From Parahoeflea halophila (GTDB lineage Bacteria; Pseudomonadota; Alphaproteobacteria; Rhizobiales; Rhizobiaceae), in NCBI RefSeq assembly GCF_900220985.1, contig NZ_OCPC01000003.1:496001-560000 (forward strand): 64,000 nucleotides of DNA, read 5' to 3'. The notes under the pieces were generated by a model. It saw nothing but the letters and a program-made list of their open reading frames with translations. It was not told the origin of the DNA and did not search any database. Numbering within the stretch: position 1 is the first letter of the stretch; each line of letters begins with the position of its first letter. Below, piece after piece: positions 56,088-64,000 of the stretch. The translations under genes were made by a program, and so were the position numbers.

Positions 56088-59000
56088 TCAGTAGGAGATC
56101 CGTTCCGCGATATCGGCGGGCAGCCATTCGCGGATTTTTGCCTCGAGCTTCTCAGGGCTGATCGGTTTTGACAGGTAATCGTCCATGCCCGCCTCGAGGC
56201 ACCGTTCCCTGTCGCCTGTCAGCGCATGGGCGGTCACGCCGACAACCGGTGTATGAGAGCGGTCGGGATCCTCCTGTTCCGCCTTGCGGATTGCCTGGGT
56301 CGCCTGATGTCCGTTCATGACGGGCATTGAGACATCCATCAGGATCATCGCCGGATACTCGCTCTTCCAGACCTCAAAGGCGCTGCCGCCATTGTCGACG
56401 ATTTTGTAACGCAGCCCCAGCTCATCCAAAATCTGGGTGAAGACGATCTGGTTGACTTCGTTGTCTTCGGCAACCAGAAGTTCGAGGCTGCGGGCTGCCG
56501 GTTTGCCATCGGCAGGTTTGAGCCCGGGAGCGGCCTTGGGCGCAACAGCCACGGGCTTTGGAACGTCGTGGGACGGCACAGCCACTTCATCAGCCGACCG
56601 CTCGGTGGACACTCGGGGCTGGGTCGCGGCGGCAGTTTCGCTCCGGCCTGCCGACTGTGCCGCAACCTGAAGAACGCTGACGATCGTTTCCAGAAGTTGC
56701 GAAGACCGCGCCGGCTTCATCAGTGTGGCGTGCACGGACGCCTTGCCAAAATCGGCATCCGACGACGTGAGGTCCATCGAGGTCAACATGACGATCGCGG
56801 GCTTTTCCGGACCAAATTGCTTCCGCACCTCCCGTGCGGTCATGATGCCGTTCATGTCAGGCATGTGGTAATCGAGAATGATCGCATCGACGGGCACACC
56901 GAAACGATCTGCCGCAGTCAGCACATCCAGCCCCTCCTGGCCAGAGACCGCAGCGCAGGAGTCAAAACCCCATGCGGTCAACTGCTCCATCAGGATGGCC
57001 CGGTTGACCGGATTGTCGTCGATGGCAAGCACCCTGGCTCCGGTGACGTCGACCGGCGCAATCCGAACCGGTCCTGCACTGCTGTGGTCCACCGGCAGGC
57101 TGACTTCCATCGTGAAAATCGAACCCTCGCCCTGCTTGCTTTCAGCGCTGATCTTCCCACCCATCAGCGCAACCAGGCGTGAGGTGATTGCCAGTCCGAG
57201 CCCTGTGCCCTCATGACGACGGGTTGAGGAGTTATCCACCTGGGAGAACTTGTCGAACACTGCCTCGAGTTTTTCCGGTGGTATACCAATGCCGGTATCG
57301 TGCACGCGGATGGTCAAATCAAGCCGGTCCGCTGTGCTCAATGCGCCGGTCAGTTCGATGAGCACGTGCCCTGCCTCTGTGAACTTGATGGCGTTCCCGG
57401 CGAGGTTGGTGATGATCTGGCGAAACCGCCCCATGTCGCCGACAACCCGCGACGGCAGCGTTGGATCTATTCGGACGATCAGTTCGATGTCTTTCTCCGC
57501 CGCACGGCTGGAGATCAGCGACGCCACATCCTCGACGGTCTCGGAGAGATCGAAGGGGCTTTCGTCGAGTACCATCTGGCCCGCATCGATTTTCGAGAAA
57601 TCCAGGATGTCATTGATGATGGTAAGCAGTGAATTGCCGGATTTGACAATGATGTCGATAAAGGTCCGTTGGCGTGTGTCCAGTTCGGTACGGGCCAGAA
57701 GCTCGGCCATGCCCAACACGCCGTTCATCGGTGTGCGGATCTCGTGGCTCATATTGGCGAGGAACTCGGACTTGGCACGATCGGCCGTTTCCGCCTTGAC
57801 CAGCAGATACTGCAATTCCTCTTCGCGCATCTTGGCTTCGGTTATATCGGTATAGGTGATGATCATCTTACCGTTGTCAGTCGGCTGCGCATCTATCCGC
57901 AACCAACGACCAGAGGTTGTCTGGCGTTCAACCGTATGAGCTTCCTTTTTCATGTGTGATGCATTGACGTCTGCGCGGGTTTGCGCTGCCTTTTCATCGC
58001 TTCCATAGTCGCCGCGGGCCTGGCAATAGTCGAAGAAATCATTCAGATCCTTGCCAACGGCGGCAACTTCATGGGGAACTTCGAGAATCTCGAAGAAAGT
58101 GTCGTTGGCAAACTGGATGATACAATCCTCGGTGACCATCATGCCCTGGGCCATCGCACCAGCCGCGCCGCTGAGCAATTCGCTGGCCCGCTCGATTTCC
58201 ATGCGGGCGAGATCCAGCTCCTTCTCGCGCTGCTTGAGTTCGGTGACATCGAAGTAGGATATCATCCGCTTGCCTTCCGACAGCGCGCGGACCGAGTAGA
58301 TCATGGTGCGGCCATCCGCACGTGAAAATTCGCGTGGTTCGACATAGCCCGCACGAATTTCCTCAAGTCTGGCTTCGACATATCCCTCGAAGTCGGCATC
58401 GCTGACATCGTAGATGCCGTTGTGCCTGTTCACGTCTATGAGTGAGCGGAATGGAGAGCCGATGAAATTGCCTTTGTCCGCTATTTTCCAGATCCGGAAA
58501 AACGCACCGTTGATCAGTTCAATGGTGCTGTCGCGGTCAACCACGACCACGCCCATGTGCATGGCCTCGATGACTTTTTCCAGATCCGCCTTGTGCAGCT
58601 CGGCGCGCCGTTGCGCCTCATAGACCTCGCGCTCGCGGCGCTTCATGTCACTGATATTAACGGTGGTTCCGAGAAGATGACGCCGACCGCCAGGGTCGGT
58701 GAAGCCGACCTTTCTGTCGATCAGCTTGAGTGTTTCGCCCCGAGCACTTTGAAGCTCGATTTCGCGCTCCATTGTCCGGTCACCGCTGATCGCATCGGTG
58801 TCGGCCTGGCGCAGTTCCTCTCCCTTGTCGCCGAAGATCTCGAAATCATCCTTGCCGATCATGTCGGCGCCAGGGATGCCGGTCAACTCGGCGTGGGCAC
58901 GGTTGGTGTAGGTGTAGCGGAAATCCTCGTCCTTGACGAAACTCGAAACCGGCATCTCGTCGAGGATTGCGCGGAACAGTTGGTTCTCCGAGACCTGGCT

Positions 59001-59858
59001 CTCAAGAGCGGCTTCGCGTTGCTTGAGTTCGGTCACATCAATGCGCAAGCCGAGCGTGTAGCCATCCTTGAGCGCGCGGTTGATGATGCGAATCCAGCGC
59101 CCGTTGGTAAGCCGCTCGACTGTGGCCTTGCCGTAATCACGATGGACCCGTATCCGTTTTTCGATCCATTGCTTGCGCGCATCCGGTTCGTCCTGCGCAC
59201 TGAAGCTGCAACTGACTTCCAGCACGGCGCGCAAGGATTTTCCCACTTCCAGCTGGTAATGGGGCGCAGTCAGTGCGTCCATCGCGGGATTGACGTAGAT
59301 GAGAACATCGGACGGATCGTAGAGCACGATGCCGACATCCATACAGTCGAAAATCTCGTTGAAACGGTCGAGCAGGGATTTGTCTGCTGACGCGCTGGCC
59401 TGCAGGTCCTGCCGTGGCTCAGGATGCGCATCACCGGTCAGCAAATCTACCGGCTGATTCCCATCTACCTGCGTGGTTTCAAAACGAATGCCGGCGATCG
59501 GCTCGAATTGGCCGATTATGAAAGTCTTGCCTGAGGCCTGACGATTTCGCTGGATGCGTACCCGGTAGCGACCGCCCTTGAGCGGGTGTGCGAACAAGGC
59601 CACCTGATCCTTGCCGAACACCAGACTACGGCGCTCCTTCTCATCACGATCGTTCTGTTCGGCGGAATCGAAGTGCTGGTGGCTCTGTTTGCCGATCAGG
59701 TCCGTCGGCTGGCAATCCCACAATTCGGCATAGGCAAGATTGACCGCGACATAACGCAGTTCCGAATCCTTGATGAAAGAAGGGTTGGGGTCGCTGGAAA
59801 CCTGCTCACAGGCAATTGCCAGCGAATCGTCACTCTCTTTGCTTTCCACGTCACCCAC
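56088..59858 (-). CDS. Multi-PAS hybrid histidine kinase with two receiver domains
   Basis: A soluble hybrid kinase of 1256 residues with no transmembrane segment. I count five PAS-like domains at about 15-125, 160-280, 290-405, 420-540 and 555-670. A HisKA domain follows with His705 in [20 protein letters not shown], then a HATPase domain with [13 protein letters not shown] (N box), DTGIGIP and GTGLGLAI. Two receiver domains end the protein, with Asp996 and Asp1175. I chose the GTG at 59858 because GAGGGGG lies 8 bases upstream; a TTG at 59915 also opens the frame. No partner histidine phosphotransfer protein is nearby. The ligand or cofactor of the PAS domains is unknown. Confidence 0.9.
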   Translation of the reverse strand: MGDVESKESDDSLAIACEQVSSDPNPSFIKDSELRYVAVNLAYAELWDCQPTDLIGKQSHQHFDSAEQNDRDEKERRSLVFGKDQVALFAHPLKGGRYRVRIQRNRQASGKTFIIGQFEPIAGIRFETTQVDGNQPVDLLTGDAHPEPRQDLQASASADKSLLDRFNEIFDCMDVGIVLYDPSDVLIYVNPAMDALTAPHYQLEVGKSLRAVLEVSCSFSAQDEPDARKQWIEKRIRVHRDYGKATVERLTNGRWIRIINRALKDGYTLGLRIDVTELKQREAALESQVSENQLFRAILDEMPVSSFVKDEDFRYTYTNRAHAELTGIPGADMIGKDDFEIFGDKGEELRQADTDAISGDRTMEREIELQSARGETLKLIDRKVGFTDPGGRRHLLGTTVNISDMKRREREVYEAQRRAELHKADLEKVIEAMHMGVVVVDRDSTIELINGAFFRIWKIADKGNFIGSPFRSLIDVNRHNGIYDVSDADFEGYVEARLEEIRAGYVEPREFSRADGRTMIYSVRALSEGKRMISYFDVTELKQREKELDLARMEIERASELLSGAAGAMAQGMMVTEDCIIQFANDTFFEILEVPHEVAAVGKDLNDFFDYCQARGDYGSDEKAAQTRADVNASHMKKEAHTVERQTTSGRWLRIDAQPTDNGKMIITYTDITEAKMREEELQYLLVKAETADRAKSEFLANMSHEIRTPMNGVLGMAELLARTELDTRQRTFIDIIVKSGNSLLTIINDILDFSKIDAGQMVLDESPFDLSETVEDVASLISSRAAEKDIELIVRIDPTLPSRVVGDMGRFRQIITNLAGNAIKFTEAGHVLIELTGALSTADRLDLTIRVHDTGIGIPPEKLEAVFDKFSQVDNSSTRRHEGTGLGLAITSRLVALMGGKISAESKQGEGSIFTMEVSLPVDHSSAGPVRIAPVDVTGARVLAIDDNPVNRAILMEQLTAWGFDSCAAVSGQEGLDVLTAADRFGVPVDAIILDYHMPDMNGIMTAREVRKQFGPEKPAIVMLTSMDLTSSDADFGKASVHATLMKPARSSQLLETIVSVLQVAAQSAGRSETAAATQPRVSTERSADEVAVPSHDVPKPVAVAPKAAPGLKPADGKPAARSLELLVAEDNEVNQIVFTQILDELGLRYKIVDNGGSAFEVWKSEYPAMILMDVSMPVMNGHQATQAIRKAEQEDPDRSHTPVVGVTAHALTGDRERCLEAGMDDYLSKPISPEKLEAKIREWLPADIAERISY

Positions 59859-59932
59859 CCGGCAGCCCCCTCGATGCAGGCATTCGCCCTGTTCCGCGCC
59901 CACCAATTTGCACAATTGCCTTAAATAAAGCG

Positions 59933-59947
59933 TTAACCATCGTTTAC
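59933..59947. promoter_or_regulatory. CtrA-like site upstream of the hybrid kinase gene
   Basis: TTAA, seven bases (CCATCGT), TTAC is one base short of TTAA-N7-TTAA, on the plus strand about 75 bases upstream of the kinase start. Cell-cycle control by CtrA is possible but not shown. Confidence 0.3.
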
Positions 59948-60135
59948 GGAGTAAGACAGCCGGCTTTCGCGAAACTGTCTGCGAACTTCAGTCTTTGATT
60001 GCATAGACCGACAGCCCCGTCCCAATCCGACTTGCCGGAAGGCTTTGTCCGGCATAGCGTCACCCTTAACGAGCCTGCAGCCAGGCGATTGCAGCTGATT
60101 CAGGCGGTATGTCGAAACGGAGGGGGCGCAGCGAA

Positions 60136-61734
60136 ATGAGCAAGATCGAGGATGTCGTCGCCACTGCAATCGAGAACACCGCCGGCGCTGCGGAACGGCG
60201 CAGGCGAACAGGAGGCGGACGCGGCGGCGATCGCGGCAAGGGCAGAAAGAGCCCCGCAACCCTGCGCTACCGCTCCATTCTCAACACGCAGTCCCCCTCC
60301 CTGATCCTGTCTGACGAGGGACTGGAGGCGATCCACGACGCCTCATTGAGCGTGCTCGAGCAAGTCGGCTTGGATTTCATGCTGCCTGAAGCCCGTGCCT
60401 TGCTTGCCGCTGCCGGCGCGCAGGTTGTCGCCGGGACGGAGCGGGTGCGGATGGATCGCGGCCTGATCATGGAACTGGTCGCAAAAGCGCCGGGTCCGTT
60501 CACTTTGCATGCCCGCAATCCGGAGCGCAATGTGGCCATCGGCGGCCCGGCGATGGCGTTTGCCCAGGTCGCCTCTGCGCCCTATTGCTCGGATCGGGAC
60601 AATGGCCGCAGGACAGGAACGCAGGAGGATTTTCGCAACCTGGTCAAGCTGGCGCAATCCTACGACATCATCCACATGACCGGCGGCTACCCAGTCGAAC
60701 CGACCGATCTTCACGCCTCGGTGCGTCATCTCGATTGCCTGTCGGACCTGGTCAAGCTGACAGACAAGCCGTATCATGCCTATTCGCTGGGCAAACAGCG
60801 CAATCTCGATGCACTGGAGATCGCGCGCATCGGACGCGGCGTAAGCGCTGAGCAGATGGAAGCCGAGCCGTCGCTGTTTACGATCATCAATGCTTCTTCG
60901 CCGCTGCGCTACGACGCACCGATGCTGCAGGGCATTATCGAGATGTCGTCGCACAACCAGGTGGTGGTGATCACGCCCTTCACGCTGGCAGGGGCGATGG
61001 CGCCGGTTACCGTTGCCGGGGCGCTGGTGCAACAGAATGCAGAAGCGCTGGCCGGGATCGCCTTTACCCAAGTCGTGCGGCCAGGCGCCCCGGTGGTGTA
61101 TGGAGGTTTCACATCGAATGTCGACATGAAATCCGGTGCGCCGGCTTTCGGGACGCCGGAATACATGAAAGCGGTGATGGCCGGGGGGCAGCTGGCCCGG
61201 CGCTACGGACTGCCCTACCGGACATCCAACACCTGTGCCGCCAATACGCTCGATGCCCAATCGGCCTATGAATCGATGATGTCTTTATGGGGGCTGGTTC
61301 AGGGCGGGGGCAACTTCATCATGCACGCCGCAGGCTGGATGGAGGGCGGGCTTACGGCGTCGTTCGAAAAGTTCGTGATGGACGTCGACATGCTGCAGAT
61401 GGTGGCCGAATTCCTGGTGCCGCTGGACACAAGTCCGGACGCGCTGGCCATGGACGCCATCTCCGAAGTCGGCCCCGGAGGACATTACTTCGGGACGGCC
61501 CACACCCTGTCTCGCTACGAGACGGCGTTCTATTCGCCGATCTTGTCGGACTGGCGAAATTTCGAGAGCTGGAGCCTCGCCGGCCAGCCGACCACCTTCG
61601 ATCATGCCAACAAGGTCTGGAAGGAAACGCTGGCCAGTTACGAGCAGCCGCCGCTCGATGCGGCTGTTTCGGAAGAGCTCGACGCATTTGTTGCCCGGCG
61701 CAAGGAAGAAGGCGGCGTGCCGACCGATTTCTGA
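60136..61734 (+). CDS. MttB family protein (non-pyrrolysine trimethylamine methyltransferase homolog)
   Basis: A 532-residue member of the COG5598/MttB superfamily. No in-frame TAG is present, so it lacks pyrrolysine and belongs with glycine-betaine-type methyltransferases. A basic Arg/Gly-rich N-terminus (ERRRRTGGGRGG) precedes LSDEGLEAIHDASLSVLEQVGLDFM and the TIM-barrel core (PLRYDAPMLQG, YGGFTSNVDMKSGAPAFG, and GPGGHYFGTAHT). No corrinoid protein or corrinoid reductase gene is adjacent. Its substrate is unknown. The ATG at 60136 is preferred; 60109 is also in frame. Confidence 0.9.
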   Translation: MSKIEDVVATAIENTAGAAERRRRTGGGRGGDRGKGRKSPATLRYRSILNTQSPSLILSDEGLEAIHDASLSVLEQVGLDFMLPEARALLAAAGAQVVAGTERVRMDRGLIMELVAKAPGPFTLHARNPERNVAIGGPAMAFAQVASAPYCSDRDNGRRTGTQEDFRNLVKLAQSYDIIHMTGGYPVEPTDLHASVRHLDCLSDLVKLTDKPYHAYSLGKQRNLDALEIARIGRGVSAEQMEAEPSLFTIINASSPLRYDAPMLQGIIEMSSHNQVVVITPFTLAGAMAPVTVAGALVQQNAEALAGIAFTQVVRPGAPVVYGGFTSNVDMKSGAPAFGTPEYMKAVMAGGQLARRYGLPYRTSNTCAANTLDAQSAYESMMSLWGLVQGGGNFIMHAAGWMEGGLTASFEKFVMDVDMLQMVAEFLVPLDTSPDALAMDAISEVGPGGHYFGTAHTLSRYETAFYSPILSDWRNFESWSLAGQPTTFDHANKVWKETLASYEQPPLDAAVSEELDAFVARRKEEGGVPTDF

Positions 61735-62622
61735 TCAGGCGACGACGCGGGTCTTGCGATTGGTCAGCCAGACGCCAAACACCACGATCACCGTGCCGAC
61801 AATCATGGGGATGGTCAGGGCTTCGCCGAACAGGAACCAGCTTTCGATCGCAACCGCAGGCGGCACCAGATAGGTGAGCGACGCGGCGCGGGAGACCTGG
61901 CCTCGGCGGATGAGATAAAGCAGCAGCATGATGGAAATCAGCGACAGGCCGAACACGGACCACGCCATGGCGAGCGCGAATTCCAGATTCCAGTCAATCC
62001 GCATCGGTTCGATCAATAGCGCCAGCGGCATCACCACCAGAAAGCCTCCGACATATTGCAGGGCTGCAATGGCCCGCAGGTCGCCCTGCTGAAGGTAGCG
62101 TTTCTGATAGATGGTCCCTGCAGTGACCGAGGCCATGGCAAAAACATTGACCAGCAAAGGCACCAGCGCGATCTGCAGCGTTGAAGTATCGAGCGCGGTC
62201 AGCCGCGGAAGGATTGCCACGCTGAGCCCGGCAAACCCCAAGACAATGCCAAGCCGCTGAGAACCGGTCAGGCGCTCTCCGACGAGGAACGGCGCAACCA
62301 TAGCTGTCAACAAAGGCTGCAGGGCCGCGACGAGACCCGAGATCGAAGACGGCACGCCTTGCGAAATCGCCCACCAGACGCCGCCCAGATAGATGCCGTG
62401 CAGGAACACGCCGGACAAGAACGCATGCCCCCATCCGGCGCGGGTCGATGGCCAGGCCGCGCTGCTAAAAAGAACAATGGCGGCAAACAAAACGGCGGCA
62501 AGCGTGAAGCGCAGCCCCAGGAAGGTCAGCGGGTCGGCGTGGGGGCTTGCGTATTTTGCCACGATCCATCCGGTGGACCAGAGCAGAACAAACAGTGCCG
62601 GGGCAATGCGATCGAGTGTCAT
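61735..62622 (-). CDS. DMT family (EamA) transporter
   Basis: A 295-residue exporter with ten transmembrane helices in two EamA repeats. The N-terminus has LFVLLWSTGWIVAKYASPHADPLTFLGLRF and the second repeat ends with WFLFGEALTIPMIVGTVIVVFGVWLTNR. Its TGA directly abuts the TGA of the mttB-family gene with no base between. The ATG at 62622 starts the first helix correctly; the frame is open to 62721. Substrate unknown. Confidence 0.9.
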   Translation of the reverse strand: MTLDRIAPALFVLLWSTGWIVAKYASPHADPLTFLGLRFTLAAVLFAAIVLFSSAAWPSTRAGWGHAFLSGVFLHGIYLGGVWWAISQGVPSSISGLVAALQPLLTAMVAPFLVGERLTGSQRLGIVLGFAGLSVAILPRLTALDTSTLQIALVPLLVNVFAMASVTAGTIYQKRYLQQGDLRAIAALQYVGGFLVVMPLALLIEPMRIDWNLEFALAMAWSVFGLSLISIMLLLYLIRRGQVSRAASLTYLVPPAVAIESWFLFGEALTIPMIVGTVIVVFGVWLTNRKTRVVA

Positions 62623-62886
62623 TGTTGATCCAGCCGCTTTGGAAGCCACAGGTCGCGCCCGTGATGGGGAGAGTTTTTCAGCGATAGCCGCGGAGAAGCG
62701 GAGACGCAACCCCGGGCTCATGGAGGCGGCACAAATGCCCCACCGTCAGCACAGCAGCGGCTGTCTGCCTATAAAAAAATGATGGAAAAAAATGTGAGAT
62801 TTCAGCGAATATCAGAATTTGCGCATGGTTCTTGCTTTCTCCCACATGATGCGATCTTATGGCTTCAAAAGGGGAGCACCAGACAC

Positions 62887-64000
62887 GTGCCTTTCGACGA
62901 AATGCTGACTGCGGACAACCTCCCGCGTGCGCCCTACAAGGGCTACTTCAACTGGCACTCGGAACAGAAAACGTCCGATCTGATCAAGAAATCCCGAGAC
63001 GCGGAGAACATCTTCCGCAAGACCGGCATCACCTTTGCTGTCTATGGGAAGGAAGACGCCTCGGAGCGGCTGATCCCGTTTGATATCGTGCCCCGGATCA
63101 TCTCAGGCTCCGAATGGCGCAAGCTGGCGCAAGGCATCGAGCAAAGGGTGATGGCGCTCAACGCGTTCCTCGATGACATCTACCACAAGCAGGAAATCAT
63201 CAAGGCCGGCCGGGTGCCACGCGCACTGATCGAAAAGAACGACGCGTTTCTGCCTGAAATGATCGGCATGCGGCCGCCGGGCGGGGTCTACACCCACATT
63301 ATCGGGACCGACATTGTCCGCACCGGCGAAGACCAGTTCTACGTTCTGGAAGACAATGCGCGGACGCCGTCGGGCGTGTCCTACATGCTCGAAAACCGCG
63401 AAACCATGATGCAGATGTTCCCAGAGCTGTTTCATCTCAACAAGGTGCGGCCGGTCGAAAACTACCCCAAATTGCTGCGTCAGAGCCTGGCAGCGGTGGC
63501 GCCCCCGGGTTGCGATGGCAGGCCGCGGATTGCGGTGCTGACGCCCGGCATATTCAACTCCGCATTCTATGAGCATGCCTACCTCGCCGACCAGATGGGT
63601 GTCGAACTGGTGGAAGGCTCGGATCTGCGGGTGATGGACGGCAAGGTGGTGATGCGGACGACGCAGGGCTATCAGGCAATCGACGTGCTCTACCGGCGCG
63701 TCGACGATGATTTCCTTGATCCGCTGAGCTTCCGCCCGGATTCGGCCCTCGGCGTTCCCGGCATCATGGATGTCTACCGGGCCGGCAACATCACGATTGC
63801 CAATGCCCCGGGGACCGGCATTGCCGACGACAAGGCCATCTATTCCTACATGCCGGAAATCGTCGAGTTCTACACCGGCCGGAAGCCGATCCTCGAAAAT
63901 GTGCCAACCTACCGCTGCTCGGAGCCAGACACACTGAAATATGTGCTCGAGAACCTCCCCGAACTGGTGGTCAAGGAAGTACATGGATCCGGCGGCTACG
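62887..64000 (+). CDS. Circularly permuted ATP-grasp protein (DUF404/DUF407), 3' end outside window
   Basis: An open frame of 371 codons that continues past the right edge. It starts at a GTG at 62887 (AAGGGGAG about 10 bases upstream) with PFDEMLTADNLPRAPYKGYFNWH, then conserved text such as RTGEDQFYVLEDNARTPSGVSYMLENRETMMQMFPELFH and NAPGTGIADDKAIYSYMPEIVEFY, ending VVKEVHGSGGYG. This is the circularly permuted type 2 ATP-grasp family, usually followed by an alpha-E (DUF403) gene and a transglutaminase-like gene. The reaction (an amide-bond ligase) is uncertain. Confidence 0.9.
   Translation, partial: MPFDEMLTADNLPRAPYKGYFNWHSEQKTSDLIKKSRDAENIFRKTGITFAVYGKEDASERLIPFDIVPRIISGSEWRKLAQGIEQRVMALNAFLDDIYHKQEIIKAGRVPRALIEKNDAFLPEMIGMRPPGGVYTHIIGTDIVRTGEDQFYVLEDNARTPSGVSYMLENRETMMQMFPELFHLNKVRPVENYPKLLRQSLAAVAPPGCDGRPRIAVLTPGIFNSAFYEHAYLADQMGVELVEGSDLRVMDGKVVMRTTQGYQAIDVLYRRVDDDFLDPLSFRPDSALGVPGIMDVYRAGNITIANAPGTGIADDKAIYSYMPEIVEFYTGRKPILENVPTYRCSEPDTLKYVLENLPELVVKEVHGSGGY

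Noticed and set aside
60136-61734. Possible pyrrolysine use in the MttB-family gene
   Set aside because: The frame has no internal TAG, and it ends at TGA.
1-64000. CRISPR arrays, tRNA or rRNA genes, IS elements and prophage genes
   Set aside because: No spaced repeats, cloverleaf, rRNA-like block, transposase or phage protein was recognised.

Overview
The window is about 64 kb of GC-rich chromosomal DNA with dense coding on both strands. Gene content and order point to an alphaproteobacterium of the order Hyphomicrobiales (Rhizobiales), most likely Rhizobiaceae-like. The evidence is a split F0 ATP synthase operon with b and b' subunits, a BacA/SbmA peptide transporter, bdhA placed next to xanthine dehydrogenase genes, a ugpBAEC operon, and rhizobial-type DUF6101 and HPE1-like small proteins. 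The genus cannot be fixed from the sequence alone. I see no rRNA, tRNA, CRISPR array, insertion sequence or prophage. The region looks like core or near-core chromosome.

Layout. 1-6 kb: FAD-linked 2-hydroxyacid dehydrogenase, DUF6101 protein, ubiA, a single-domain BLUF blue-light protein, purD and a secreted CxxC protein. 6-14.4 kb: glyS and glyQ with fasciclin, DUF2207, aroA and lemA genes between them. The 5' end of glyS is duplicated in tandem. 14.5-25.7 kb: TetR/YciI pair, an S49 peptidase, tRNA methyltransferase, octaprenyl diphosphate synthase, a TPR protein overlapping ispE, a GT2-like protein, a PA0069-type radical SAM protein and rnhB. 25.8-28.4 kb: atpI-B-E-F'-F on the minus strand, with a promoter and a terminator. 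28.8-37.4 kb: cell wall hydrolase, der, a YfgM-like TPR protein, nnrU, a DksA-type zinc finger protein, a polysaccharide deacetylase, bacA and an MFS carrier.

37.5-54 kb is a metabolic block. bdhA, a patatin-family hydrolase and xdhABC form one plus-strand operon. A minus-strand ugpBAEC operon with a Pho-box-like site follows. Then come puuD-guaD (plus) and puuE-uraD-allA-uraH (minus). Together these genes can take guanine and xanthine to urate, 5-hydroxyisourate, OHCU, allantoin and allantoate, and cleave ureidoglycolate. The step from allantoate to ureidoglycolate is not encoded here.

54-64 kb: an FAD oxidoreductase and mnmD whose divergent start codons overlap (a possible split MnmC pair), a large PAS-rich hybrid histidine kinase, a non-pyrrolysine MttB-family protein, a DMT exporter that abuts it stop to stop, and a circularly permuted ATP-grasp gene that runs off the right edge. 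No clearly new multigene system is visible. The most unusual items are the glyS 5' duplication with its overlapping 42-codon reading frame, the overlapping mnmD/FAD start codons, the EPSP synthase with Phe at the glyphosate-site proline position inside a lemA-DUF2207 operon, and the bdhA-patatin-xdh operon.
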